Shown here: piece after piece, positions 44,909 to 54,290 of the stretch
How positions within the stretch are numbered: position 1 is the first letter of the stretch
How the letters are laid out: every line of letters begins with the position of its first letter
NCBI GenBank assembly: GCA_019359035.1
Contig: JAHHIC010000037.1
Coordinates: 62,001 to 126,000 of the forward strand
Direction of reading: 5' to 3'
Length of the DNA stretch: 64,000 nucleotides
From: Scytonematopsis contorta HA4267-MV1
Lineage (GTDB): Bacteria > Cyanobacteriota > Cyanobacteriia > Cyanobacteriales > Nostocaceae
The notes under the pieces: model-generated
Database searches by the model: none
Seen by the model: only the letters and a program-made list of their open reading frames with translations
Told to the model about the DNA's origin: nothing
Program-made: the position numbers and the translations under genes

Positions 44909-46225
44909 ATGATTAAGCTCATATTTTTGCTTGTTATTGCTTTTCCTTTCCTGTACTCCAATTGTCTCGGTGCTGAATTGGTAGGACGTGCCGTTTTAAA
45001 TGCTGATACTTTTTCTCCCGGTTCAACTACAGCCCAGTTTAAAACAACTTCTCGCAAAACACCTTTTTTTTACGCGCAACCAGTGCAGGGTTTTTCTGCT
45101 GTAGTCTCTGGACCAAAATCAGGGACTTATTTTGTATTATCGGATAACGGTTTTGGTAGCAAAGTAAACTCTCCTGATTACGCACTGAGAATTTATGCTT
45201 TAGAACCTGATTTTGCTACCGGAAAAGTTTTTCCTGTTAATTTTAAAACTGGAGAAAGGCTCAATAATTTTAATCGTCAAAGCTTTTTGGAACTTAATGA
45301 TATAAATCGTAAAGTTAACTTCCCAATTGTTGCGGATGAAACAGTTTACCCTGGGAGTAATATCTCAGTAAGCCAAGTTATAAAAGAAAAACGCTTGCTA
45401 ACAGGTGGTGATTTTGATACCGAATCTTTTCTTCGGGTTAGCGATGGTACTTTTTGGTTAGGTGATGAGTTTGGTCCATTTTTGCTACATGTGGGAACCA
45501 ATGGAGAACTATTATCAGCTCCGATTCCAACACCTAACTTTCAAAAAATAGGAAATTTAAATTTTGTCCAATCTGTTGATAACCCCGAATTCGCGAATTT
45601 ACCACAATCCGACAAGCTCAACCGTGCCAACCTAGGAGGCTCCAAAGGTTTTGAAGGGATGGCTCTCAATGCTAGTGGCACTAAACTCTATCCTATATTG
45701 GAAGGGGCAATAGTCGGTGACAATCAGCAAAATCGTTTGTCAATTTATGAGTTTGACTTACAAAATAATAGTTATACAGGTAAATTATTTTACTACAAAT
45801 TAGAGAACCCGAAACATGCGATTGGTGAGTTAACTGCCATAAACGATAACGAATTTATAGTGATTGAACGAGACGCTAATCAAGGAGACCCCCGAAATTC
45901 AGCCTTTAAAAACCCTGCTCAGTTCAAACGTCTTTACAAAATTAATCTCCAGAAAGTAGATAATGAAGGTTTTGTAGAGAAAAAATTACTAGTAGATTTA
46001 CTTAATATATTTGACTTCAAAAGTATTGGTGGTAACGCAACTAAAAATGGTATTTTTTCATTTCCTTTCGTTACAATCGAAAGCGTGCTGCCTTTAGATG
46101 AAAGAACACTGCTTATAATTAACGACAATAATTATGCCGACAGTATAGGTCGAACTCCTGGACAAGTTGATAACACAGAATTTATAAAAATCCGTCTTGA
46201 CAAGCCGTTAGCAATTCGCAATTAG
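44909..46225 (+). CDS. Phytase-esterase-like secreted protein
   Basis: This is a 438-residue protein of the family called esterase-like activity of phytase. A short hydrophobic N-terminus ends near CLGA and may be a signal peptide. Family segments include GFSAVVSGPKSGTYFVLSDNGFGSKVNSPDY, GDFDTESFLRVSDGTFWLGDEFGPFLLHV, GFEGMALNASGTKLYPILEGAI, ELTAINDNEFIVIERD and LLIINDNNYADSIGR. It is a beta-propeller that may hydrolyse phosphate esters outside the cytoplasm. The last residues (LAIRN) are encoded by AATTCGC heptamers. Confidence 0.82.
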   Translation: MIKLIFLLVIAFPFLYSNCLGAELVGRAVLNADTFSPGSTTAQFKTTSRKTPFFYAQPVQGFSAVVSGPKSGTYFVLSDNGFGSKVNSPDYALRIYALEPDFATGKVFPVNFKTGERLNNFNRQSFLELNDINRKVNFPIVADETVYPGSNISVSQVIKEKRLLTGGDFDTESFLRVSDGTFWLGDEFGPFLLHVGTNGELLSAPIPTPNFQKIGNLNFVQSVDNPEFANLPQSDKLNRANLGGSKGFEGMALNASGTKLYPILEGAIVGDNQQNRLSIYEFDLQNNSYTGKLFYYKLENPKHAIGELTAINDNEFIVIERDANQGDPRNSAFKNPAQFKRLYKINLQKVDNEGFVEKKLLVDLLNIFDFKSIGGNATKNGIFSFPFVTIESVLPLDERTLLIINDNNYADSIGRTPGQVDNTEFIKIRLDKPLAIRN

Positions 46226-46400
46226 CAATCCGCAATTCGCAATATGCCTTTATGGGCACGCTACGCGTATCCGAAGCGGACGCTACGCGAACACGCAGTG
46301 GAGCGGAGCGCTTACGCAATTTCCAACTCCCCACTCCCCACTCTCCCCACTCCCAATTAATTGCGAACTGCGAACTGCGAATTGCGAATTGTTTCTCCAC
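46204..46400. repeat. Repeat mosaic after the phytase-like gene
   Basis: AATTCGC-type units (46209-46241) are followed by a repeat E copy (CCGAAGCGGACGCTACGCGA, 46271-46290). Then come CCCCACT units and inverted GCGAACT units (46365-46400). The 46401-46706 stretch holds nothing recognised. Confidence 0.8.
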
Positions 46401-46706
46401 TCTCCCCTGATTGATTCTTGGCAAGTTAAATATAAACTATAAAAAGAGGGCAAGCATCTATAATTTGTTTTTGCGAGGTCGTACGCCAAAAATAAATACA
46501 CAGTTAAAATCAAGCTTGCATTTCGCTTGCTATTTAAAGTTTAGTAAGTATAACTAGAATTGCTGTGAAACCATCTCAATCTAAATTTTAGCCGTAAATT
46601 GCATGTGCAAAGCCCAAATCACGATCCAAAATTGGATATATATAGTCTATTTAAAGTCAGCGGTGTGAAAGTACCGCCATTTAAGTAATTAAGCCCACCC
46701 TCGGAA

Positions 46707-49187
46707 ATGACAATTGCTGATCGGTTAAAAACTATGGAAAATGACGCGGCAACGCTCTACTGTCCAAACGAATTTTGTCAGGCTCCTAATCCTCTCGACC
46801 ACAATTTTTGCCAACGATGCTCGACGCCTTTGCCAAAGCGTTTTCTTTGGGCTGTGGGTGATGGCTTGGACTTGGGAAAATCCGGGGATATTTTAGCTGA
46901 TCGCTATTTGGTTATTGAAAAAAATGTAGTTTTAGATACAAGACCGGGTTTAGTCCCACATACGCCAGAGATAGAGAGATTGCAGGAAATTAAACCTTAT
47001 TTGCGGCTATTTCCCTATCGTTTAAATGTGCCGCAGGTGTATGGGGTTTTGCCAACAAGCGACGGAGAAGGTCAGAACGATATTTTACTTTTGGAAAAAC
47101 CACCAATTACTGTGGGAGATATATTTCCCTACAAAGTGGAACTTTTAAGCGATTTAAGAACTGCTTGGAGTGATGCAACATCAATGCGTCAACTCAATTG
47201 GCTATGGCAAATAGCTCATTTGTGGCAACCTTTAGCGAGTGAAGGTGTCGCTTTAAGTTTACTCGACCCAGATTTACTGAGGGTAGAAGGCTCTCTGGTG
47301 CGATTGTTAGAACTGCGCTCGGACGGGGAAATGAAACCCCAGCTATCAGATTTAGGAGCTTTCTGGCAAGAAATATTAACAAAATCTAAACCTGCTGTAT
47401 CAGAGTTTATTGGCAACATTTGCCGTTCTCTGATTGATGGGAAAATACATTCTGCCGAGCAATTAATTATCGCTTTAGACCAAGGACTGGTTTACTTGGG
47501 AAGTAAGCAGTCACCAAACATTGTAGTTGCTACCACTACTGACACAGGGCCTAGTCGCGCACGTAACGAAGATGCTTGTTATCCTGCAAGTGATAGTCTC
47601 ATTAACAAACCACCACAGCAATCAGCGTTAGCAATTGTTTGTGATGGAATTGGGGGACACGAAGGAGGAAATGTAGCTTCTAATTTAGCAATTCAAACTA
47701 TTCAGCAGCAGTTACAGCAGTTAACAACTGTTAAGCGTGAAAACATTGACCCAGCGTATTTACTTGCTGATTTAGAACGAGTAACCGCAGCAGCTAACGA
47801 TAAAATTAGTCAGGTTAACGATAACGAAAACCGTCAAGGAAGACAACGCATGGGGACAACTGTGGTAATGGCTCTACCCATTGCCCATGAAATGTATATT
47901 ACTCATGTGGGGGATAGTCGCGCTTACTGGATTACTCGTCATGGCTGTTATCAAGTGACCCTTGATGATGATGTCGCTTCTCGTGAGGTACGTTTGGGTT
48001 ATGCTGTCTACCGCGAAGCATTGCTTGCAGGTGCGTCTGGCTCCTTAGTACAAGCATTAGGAATGGGTCAAAGTATGTCTTTACACCCAACATCTACTCG
48101 CTTTGTTCTTGATGAAGATAGTGTTTTTCTACTTTGTTCTGATGGTTTGAGCGACTATGACCGCGTTGAGCAGAACTGGGAAACAGAGATACTACCAATT
48201 CTGGATAATAAAACTGATGCAAAAAGTGTCATAGCAAAATTAGTGGAAATAGCTAATGAGCAAAATGGACATGATAACGTCACTATTGCCCTCACCCATT
48301 ACCAGTTGAAATATTTTGAACCAGAAACTCCTATCAAGGCAGAACTTCCCGATTTTTCTTCTTTGCCTCAACCAGAGAATAATGCTTTTACGGGAATAAT
48401 AGAAGCACAATCAGTCAATAGCCCTAACGCCAAAACTAAAGTACTAGCAGAATCAGCTTCGAGTAAAAACAATAATTTTAAACTTCCCTTGCAATTAATA
48501 ATACCCTCAATCCTGGCTGTCATAGCTGGTTCTGTAGGATTGTGGGCAATGAATATGCGAACTACTTCTGATGGTTTATCCTCACCTAAACCTGGTTCTG
48601 TGGGGACTTCTGGAAGTAATGCATCAGAGAACACATCAGGAAATGCATCACAAACTCCAACTTCAGAGCTTGGAGAGCCGAAACAATGGTCATTGCTGAC
48701 AACAAACCGAGATGTAATCTTTCAAAAACCTAACTCAGCAACACAAGAGTTTACAGCTCCCAAAGGTAGTGTTCTGCAAGTTACTAAAGTTAAATTAATA
48801 GGTAATATTATCAACCAAGACTACGACTTGACGCTGCAAATCTGTCCCACAACACCAAAACCAGAACCTACTCTAGGCAAGCGAGGAAACTCATCCAAGG
48901 ATATCCAGTTGCTGCCTCCAAAGGAAGAAGTTTCGATTTTATTCTCCAAAATTAAACCTGGTATCGCTTCCATTCAACCCGGAGACCTCAAAAAATGTTC
49001 GACAACTCCAAGCGATAGTTCCACTCCACCGATTGAAACTTCTCCATCACCGTCCAAGTCACCACCGGAAAAACCGGAACCAAGTCTACGCTCACAAAGT
49101 AAACAGATATCATTTCACGAAGGAAAAAGAAAAAATTTAGTAGGGATAAGCTCAAAAACTCGCTCAATTGCTAAAAAACTTGAATAA
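46707..49187 (+). CDS. PP2C-type phosphatase with N-terminal zinc ribbon and pseudokinase-like domain
   Basis: This is an 826-residue protein. A zinc ribbon (CPNEFCQAPNPLDHNFCQRC) occupies residues 19-38. Residues about 60-270 resemble a degenerate Ser/Thr kinase (GDILADRYLVIEKN at the start, LLDPDLLRVEGSLVRLLEL later) without HRD or DFG catalytic motifs. The PP2C domain follows (about 275-535): GPSRARNEDA, VCDGIGGHEGG, HVGDSRAYW, LLCSDGLSDY and GHDNVTIAL give the metal-binding Asp residues. One membrane segment lies near 595-615. A Ser/Pro-rich C-terminal part follows. It would remove phosphate from Ser/Thr. The next gene, CHAT-FHA, starts 104 bp downstream on the same strand. Confidence 0.88.
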   Translation: MTIADRLKTMENDAATLYCPNEFCQAPNPLDHNFCQRCSTPLPKRFLWAVGDGLDLGKSGDILADRYLVIEKNVVLDTRPGLVPHTPEIERLQEIKPYLRLFPYRLNVPQVYGVLPTSDGEGQNDILLLEKPPITVGDIFPYKVELLSDLRTAWSDATSMRQLNWLWQIAHLWQPLASEGVALSLLDPDLLRVEGSLVRLLELRSDGEMKPQLSDLGAFWQEILTKSKPAVSEFIGNICRSLIDGKIHSAEQLIIALDQGLVYLGSKQSPNIVVATTTDTGPSRARNEDACYPASDSLINKPPQQSALAIVCDGIGGHEGGNVASNLAIQTIQQQLQQLTTVKRENIDPAYLLADLERVTAAANDKISQVNDNENRQGRQRMGTTVVMALPIAHEMYITHVGDSRAYWITRHGCYQVTLDDDVASREVRLGYAVYREALLAGASGSLVQALGMGQSMSLHPTSTRFVLDEDSVFLLCSDGLSDYDRVEQNWETEILPILDNKTDAKSVIAKLVEIANEQNGHDNVTIALTHYQLKYFEPETPIKAELPDFSSLPQPENNAFTGIIEAQSVNSPNAKTKVLAESASSKNNNFKLPLQLIIPSILAVIAGSVGLWAMNMRTTSDGLSSPKPGSVGTSGSNASENTSGNASQTPTSELGEPKQWSLLTTNRDVIFQKPNSATQEFTAPKGSVLQVTKVKLIGNIINQDYDLTLQICPTTPKPEPTLGKRGNSSKDIQLLPPKEEVSILFSKIKPGIASIQPGDLKKCSTTPSDSSTPPIETSPSPSKSPPEKPEPSLRSQSKQISFHEGKRKNLVGISSKTRSIAKKLE

Positions 49188-49291
49188 TATAGCTGATATT
49201 CCTTATAAAATACTCAGGGGTGTAACCTGTTTACCTCTGGATAACTATTATTAATTAAATGTTTCATTTATATTTGTTAGATTAAAAATCC

Positions 49292-50887
49292 ATGCCATCC
49301 CTAAACCTGGCGATTGACCGTCTCACAAACACAGGTAATCATCAACACTTCGCCATCTGGGTGGTAAATGCTCCTGACCCTGGTGGACATACTTTGCGTG
49401 ACTGTTTCTGGCCTGAAAATTTAACTGGGCTGTGGCAACAATGGCACGAGATGTTTTCCACAGATAATCCTTTAGAGCTGTTTCCAGAAGAAACACCATC
49501 AACAGCAAATCCCAATAGCAACAATATACCGCTAGCTGTTTTACCCCCCGGTAACGGTAAAGGTGTATTCTTAATGCAATCCTTGGCAATTGGCTTATGG
49601 CGCTGGGTATTTGAAGGGAAAATTCTTAACAGTATGTCGTATGCTCAAGGTAGCGCAAACGCTAGTCAAACACCTTTACGACTTCGCTTAGAAATTCGTG
49701 ACCCGCGTTTAATTTACCTACCTTGGGAAATTATGCAGCCTGAAGTTGGTCAAGCTGCTATATCCCTATATCCAAATTTATTGTTCAGTCGAACTTCCAG
49801 CAAAGTTGACCCATTGCCAACCTTAAAAGGCGACCAAGCTTTAAATATCTTGTTAGTTTTGGGGGAAGACGCTCGTGAATTACAACTACAAGAAGAAGCT
49901 GATTTGATTACGCAGAGCCTTTCGGATAGTGCTTCAATAGGTAGTAATCCTTTGGGCTACGCTCCATGTATGGTGAAAACATTGTTGCAACCAACCCCGC
50001 AAGAATTAATAGCTGAAGTTTCTAAAGGGATATATAATGCCTTCTTTTACTCCGGACATGGTGAAACTGGGCCAGACGGAGGTTTTTTACTTGTGCGACC
50101 AGGTATGGCTCAAAACGGTGTGGAATTGGCACAGGTATTAAGTCGTAGCGGGGTGAAATTAGCAGTCTTTAATGCTTGTTGGTTAGCAAAACCGGGCTTA
50201 GTAAATGATAAAGCTGTACCTTACAGTAGTTTAGCGGAAGTACTAATTAGTCAAGGAGTACCAGCGGTTCTGGGGATGCGGGATGTGATTACTATCCCAG
50301 AAAGCAAAAGCTTTATTAAAGTTTTAGCGACTGCACTCAGAAAACGCGAACCTATTGACCAAGCTGTGACAGAAGCAAGACGAAGATTATTAACAGAAAA
50401 TGGTTTTAATAATTCAGCTTGGACTTTACCAATACTCTATTTACATCCCCAATTTAACGGCGAAATTTTACAAAATTTTGATGACGGAATAACAATATTA
50501 CCTACATTAGATACAAATATTCCCGATGATATAATTTTGCAATCAAAGGCTAGTTTACGCTCTCTGTCTGGAGGTCTGAGCTATAATCTCCAAAATGGAG
50601 TTACCTATATTGGAAGAGGTGGAAATAATAATATTGTAATACCAGAATTATCCGTTTCCAAACGCCATGCAGAAATTTGTTTCCGTATAACCCAAACAGG
50701 AAATACTCCCCCCACTAGGACTTATTTCCTCAAAGATGTCTCTACCTACGGGACAACTTGGATTGTAGATTCTAATAGTTCCTTACAACAAATTCCCGGT
50801 AAGGAAATCTCCCTACAGTCAGGAATGCAAATAAAATTTGGCAGCACAAGAAGCCAGAGTTGGGTATTTAACATCGAAGATTCCTAG
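49292..50887 (+). CDS. CHAT protease domain fused to a C-terminal FHA domain
   Basis: This is a 531-residue soluble protein. The CHAT (caspase-like) domain covers about residues 120-395: LRLRLEIRDPRLIYLPWEIMQP, catalytic His256 in FFYSGHGE and catalytic Cys296 in AVFNACW, then SLAEVLISQGVPAVLGMRD. Residues about 420-525 are an FHA domain (YIGRGGNNNIVIPELSVSKRHAEI, with GR, S and RH in place), which binds phosphothreonine. The combination predicts a protease targeted to, or switched by, phosphoproteins. The upstream PP2C gene may reverse that signal. No TPR region is present, unlike most CHAT proteins. Confidence 0.9.
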   Translation: MPSLNLAIDRLTNTGNHQHFAIWVVNAPDPGGHTLRDCFWPENLTGLWQQWHEMFSTDNPLELFPEETPSTANPNSNNIPLAVLPPGNGKGVFLMQSLAIGLWRWVFEGKILNSMSYAQGSANASQTPLRLRLEIRDPRLIYLPWEIMQPEVGQAAISLYPNLLFSRTSSKVDPLPTLKGDQALNILLVLGEDARELQLQEEADLITQSLSDSASIGSNPLGYAPCMVKTLLQPTPQELIAEVSKGIYNAFFYSGHGETGPDGGFLLVRPGMAQNGVELAQVLSRSGVKLAVFNACWLAKPGLVNDKAVPYSSLAEVLISQGVPAVLGMRDVITIPESKSFIKVLATALRKREPIDQAVTEARRRLLTENGFNNSAWTLPILYLHPQFNGEILQNFDDGITILPTLDTNIPDDIILQSKASLRSLSGGLSYNLQNGVTYIGRGGNNNIVIPELSVSKRHAEICFRITQTGNTPPTRTYFLKDVSTYGTTWIVDSNSSLQQIPGKEISLQSGMQIKFGSTRSQSWVFNIEDS

Positions 50888-50908
50888 TTATAATAGTTAC
50901 CTGAATAA

Positions 50909-50945
50909 TGGGGAGTGGGGAGTAGGGAGTGGGGAGTGGGAAGTT
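50909..50945. repeat. GGGGAGT heptamers after the CHAT-FHA gene
   Basis: About five units. The rest of 50946-51145 holds T/C-rich sequence and no gene. Confidence 0.75.
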
Positions 50946-51145
50946 GGGAATTTATATTCTTAGTAATCTTCCTCATCTCCCTCATCCTCACCCTCCCTTA
51001 TTTTTCTAATCACCCCAATTTACCCACTCCCATCACGGATCACTCTCCGTTCCCGAACCAAAAGCAAAATCAATTTTTTGCGGAAATGAGACTTTAAACG
51101 CTGTAGCTGTCAGTACACCCAATTGAATTACCAGGAGTAAACAAA

Positions 51146-51733
51146 ATGACTCGCAAATCACAAAAACAAGTAAAGCCTTCTAACGTCGATTTACAACTTT
51201 TAGACGCACTTCTCGGTCCAGAAGATGGAGCATATCCCTGGGATGTTACTTCTGCTGAGTCGGAAGCTTACTTTCTTGACTTAGAAGAAAATTTTCCGAT
51301 GCAAGATGTACTAGACGAAGAACTGCAAGAACGTTCCGATGCTTTCTACAATAACCTCGATAATCTTTGGGTCAAACACTACAATGATGATACAAATATT
51401 GTAGTACGAATTCAAGAAAGTTTGCAGCAGCATTTTGCAGGACGAGGTGTACCACAAAATTGGTTAAAGTCTATAGCTCAGAAAGCGGTAGAAGTTTTTG
51501 AAAGCAAGCAACAAGCAGCAGGTGAGCAATTAGTGTTGTGTGTTAGCTCATTACTACCTAGTTGGGGAACAGAAGATTTGATAAATTTAGCACGTCCTTA
51601 TGCGTATGCGACTAAAAGTAAAAGCGAAGGGCAAACTAATAATCGTCAGTGGACAGCCTTATCAGAGACAGAACAAGCAAAAATAAGTTTAGCGATTGCC
51701 CATCATGCGTTAGAAGAATTAAAGAAATCTTAA
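51146..51733 (+). CDS. Conserved-looking acidic hypothetical protein in the phosphosignalling block
   Basis: This is a 195-residue soluble, acidic protein, well started (ATG 51146 behind CAGGAGTAA). The first half is strongly acidic (LLGPEDGAYPWDVTSAESEAYFLDLEE). The second half is helical with LPSWGTEDLINLARPYAYATK. It has no known motif, signal peptide or membrane segment. It lies between the CHAT-FHA gene and the convergent FHA-PrsW gene and could be a substrate or adaptor of either; that is inference from position only. Confidence 0.7.
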   Translation: MTRKSQKQVKPSNVDLQLLDALLGPEDGAYPWDVTSAESEAYFLDLEENFPMQDVLDEELQERSDAFYNNLDNLWVKHYNDDTNIVVRIQESLQQHFAGRGVPQNWLKSIAQKAVEVFESKQQAAGEQLVLCVSSLLPSWGTEDLINLARPYAYATKSKSEGQTNNRQWTALSETEQAKISLAIAHHALEELKKS

Positions 51734-51759
51734 ATATAATTAAAATATTGTGCTTTAAA

Positions 51760-51806
51760 AGTATTGTGTCTGAAGAATATTGTGTCTGGAAATATTGTGT
51801 CTGACT
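51760..51806. repeat. Three TATTGTGTCTG direct repeats
   Basis: TATTGTGTCTG occurs three times, at about 20-bp intervals, just after the acidic hypothetical gene. It might be a protein-binding array or a simple duplication. Confidence 0.6.
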
Positions 51807-52016
51807 AATTTTTCATATTGTATAGTTTGCCCGTACAGCCTTAAGATGACCAACAACAGCCTATAAGTGGCTAGAAAGTTGTGCTGTTCAAAAACTTCAA
51901 ATCTTTACCTTATTTCTTAAGGTATAAGTAATCCGGCATACATCAAAATTAATCACTATCCGGTTTTACTATCATCTACCCAAAGAGATATAAACAAAAT
52001 GAAATGTGCTCCCTAC

Positions 52017-52150
52017 TATCCAACTCCCAACTCTCCACTCCCAACTCCCCACTCCCAACTCCCCACTCCCAACTCCCCACTCCCAACTCCCCACTCCCAA
52101 CTCCCCATTCCCAACTCCCCACTCCCCACTCCCCATTCCCAACTCCCCAC
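52017..52150. repeat. CCCAACT/CCCCACT heptamer array
   Basis: About 18 seven-base units end at the stop codon of the FHA-PrsW gene. The array separates this convergent gene from the block upstream. Confidence 0.92.
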
Positions 52151-53527
52151 TCAATTACGACCGATAAAGCGGGTTGCAAAATTTTGCTCACGTGTGGGTG
52201 AAAGCGCTCGTGCTTTAAGAATCGCAGCCATTAAAAAGGCATAAGCCACTACCCCAACAATTACTAACAGTAGGTTGTTAATTACTCCGGTAGCATTCCA
52301 CAAAGCATGAAGTGCTGATGAGGTAATGTAACCGACTAATAAAATTTGAACACTCCGACGAGGTTTGAGTACAGCCAAGCCAATAAAATAGCCAAAATAA
52401 CCGCTGTAAGCCATATGACCCGCAACAGAACCCAAGATTCTAGGTATTAGAAGTTGCAATCCAACTAAGTCACCAGCCGCAGCAGATGAGCCTGCTTGTT
52501 GTTTTACAGCTAAAGATATCTCTGGCACATACTGTCCAAGTGTTTCTACTAAAGTAAATCCTAAAGCCGAAGCCGCTCCTAATAGAATGCCATCAAGAGG
52601 TTCAGAAACTCCAATACGTTCGCGTAAAGGAGATGGAAGTCCTTTTCCAAACAAATAAGCACCCAGTATAGGTAATGCTTTAAGTAATTCTTCCATCAAG
52701 CCTGCACCAAAAAACATTTTTAAGAATAGTTCAGTGAAAGTTATTGCCTCTCCTTCTTGAGGTATGCGACCAGGTAAAATGTCACGAAATACGTGTATAA
52801 ATAAATCTAATATAGGACTTAATAAAATTAACGTTGTACTACAAGCTGCAGCCATTAATACCCACCAAGGTTTTTGCTTTCCACATAGTTGGTAAATAAA
52901 ATAGTAGGCAGCAGAGGCAATATAGGTGGCAACGATAAATTTGTTTGTATTTGGCTCACCAACCGTAGCAAACATTAATACAACAAACACGACAGTAATA
53001 ATACCTGGTAAAAGATAGGCTTTACGAGTTAAATCTTTACCTGTTGAGGCAATAGGAAAAAGTTGGGTAAAGCTGACAGAATCGTTTCTTGATGGTTTTT
53101 CGTAGCTATTATTTGTTGATATTTGTGTTCTGGAGTTCAAACTCATCACGGTTGCTGGGTAATGAGCTTCTTCGTATTCAAAAATAAATTCTGGGCCGTC
53201 CTGACCCAAGGCAATACGGTCACCAGGGTGTAATTCCTGACTGCCATGCAATCGTTGTCCGTTTAAATAAGTACCATTGGCACTCGTCAAATCATAAATT
53301 ACCCAGCTATTTCCATCAGGAGAACTCCCTAAAGGGCGAATTACGGCATGACGACGAGATACCATACGATATTTGATGGCATCTAATACAATTTCGCAAC
53401 TGGGGTCGCGTCCGATTACCATCTCTTGACTGACCAATAGAGAGTAACGAGATAATGCCCCATATGTTGTTAAGTTAGCAGACGCTAGCCGCAGATATGC
53501 ATTTTTTCTTGCGTATTTGCCTGTCAT
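52151..53527 (-). CDS. FHA domain fused to a PrsW-type membrane protease
   Basis: This is a 458-residue protein. An FHA domain (about residues 28-110) has G39-R40, S57 with H60 in VSRRHAV, and NGTYLNGQ. A linker leads to at least eight membrane segments (from about 170). These carry PrsW motifs: MEELLKALPILGAY (EE-x2-K type, near 279), ETLGQY, HMAYSGYFGYFIG and HALWNATG. PrsW in Bacillus cleaves the anti-sigma factor RsiW. Here the cytoplasmic FHA domain suggests that phosphothreonine proteins recruit or gate the protease. It faces the CHAT-FHA/PP2C genes. Confidence 0.9.
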   Translation of the reverse strand: MTGKYARKNAYLRLASANLTTYGALSRYSLLVSQEMVIGRDPSCEIVLDAIKYRMVSRRHAVIRPLGSSPDGNSWVIYDLTSANGTYLNGQRLHGSQELHPGDRIALGQDGPEFIFEYEEAHYPATVMSLNSRTQISTNNSYEKPSRNDSVSFTQLFPIASTGKDLTRKAYLLPGIITVVFVVLMFATVGEPNTNKFIVATYIASAAYYFIYQLCGKQKPWWVLMAAACSTTLILLSPILDLFIHVFRDILPGRIPQEGEAITFTELFLKMFFGAGLMEELLKALPILGAYLFGKGLPSPLRERIGVSEPLDGILLGAASALGFTLVETLGQYVPEISLAVKQQAGSSAAAGDLVGLQLLIPRILGSVAGHMAYSGYFGYFIGLAVLKPRRSVQILLVGYITSSALHALWNATGVINNLLLVIVGVVAYAFLMAAILKARALSPTREQNFATRFIGRN

Positions 53528-53876
53528 TGAGTTATTGTTTTTTTTAACTAGTTAAAAATAAAAGTTTTTGGCAGTAGAATTCAATTACAGCCAAGTTTGC
53601 TTGGCTCAATTAATAGATACACTATAGCTTTAGCTTTTCTTAAGAATAATACAAGAAAAAATTAAAGCAAAGGTTATTGTTTACCCATTGTAATTGCATG
53701 GAGTAATTTAAGCGGTTTTCGTTTGGGTTTTTATTAGATTAAGGATTTTACTCCAAAATCGCCTCAGTAGGGTCCACTATAGTTTATTGGTACTATAAAA
53801 TTATAATTATTTTTCCTTAAATATGTTTGTTAAGTATCAATATTAACTAAAAATTTAAGTTATAATCCCTCCCCAA
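53528..53876. other. Upstream spacer of the FHA-PrsW gene
   Basis: The sequence is AT-rich and shows no gene or repeat. Confidence 0.4.
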
Positions 53877-53903
53877 TATAAGAAACCCCACCTCCACGGA
53901 CGC

Positions 53904-54001
53904 CTACCGTGTACACATAAGTCTTGAAATAATTCAAAATCTCTCTGAAATACCCCTGAACTTTAGTTCAGGGGTTTATTGGACTTGTGTATACACGGTA
54001 G
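53904..54001. mobile_element. Inserted element B
   Basis: The ends CTACCGTGTACACATAAGTC and GACTTGTGTATACACGGTAG are near-perfect inverted repeats, flanked by CGGACGC on both sides (53897-53903 and 54005-54011), a possible target duplication. The centre holds CCCCTGAAC-TTTA-GTTCAGGGG. Confidence 0.75.
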
Positions 54002-54129
54002 CCCCGGACGCGGAGAGGGGGGCTACGATTTATGGTAAGTATTCTCAAAAATCAAAAATGAACAATATTTCTGTCTATTTTTATCTTTTTTCGTAGCCCC
54101 CTCCCCGCTTGCACGGGTTGGGGTTGGGG

Positions 54130-54290
54130 CAATACTGCGTAGGTTTTGGATTTTTGTAGGTTGGGTTAAGGAATAACGGAAACCCAACTTCTCGGTCACT
54201 TGTTGGGTTATCCGAAGCGGACGCTACGCGAACGTTCCTCAACCCAACCTACGAGTTTTCGTATTTTCGAGCAAAACCTCCGCAGTATTG
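54130..54290. mobile_element. Inserted element C
   Basis: CAATACTGCGTAGGTTTTG and CAAAACCTCCGCAGTATTG are inverted ends. GGGGTTGGGG-like sequence on both sides suggests insertion into the right arm of element A. Confidence 0.75.
54156..54252. mobile_element. Element D inside C, with repeat E inside D
   Basis: GTAGGTTGGGTTAAGGAA and TTCCTCAACCCAACCTAC are inverted ends. Inside, 54211-54233 is repeat E (CCGAAGCGGACGCTACGCGA). The same D arrangement occurs at 17211-17285. Confidence 0.75.
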
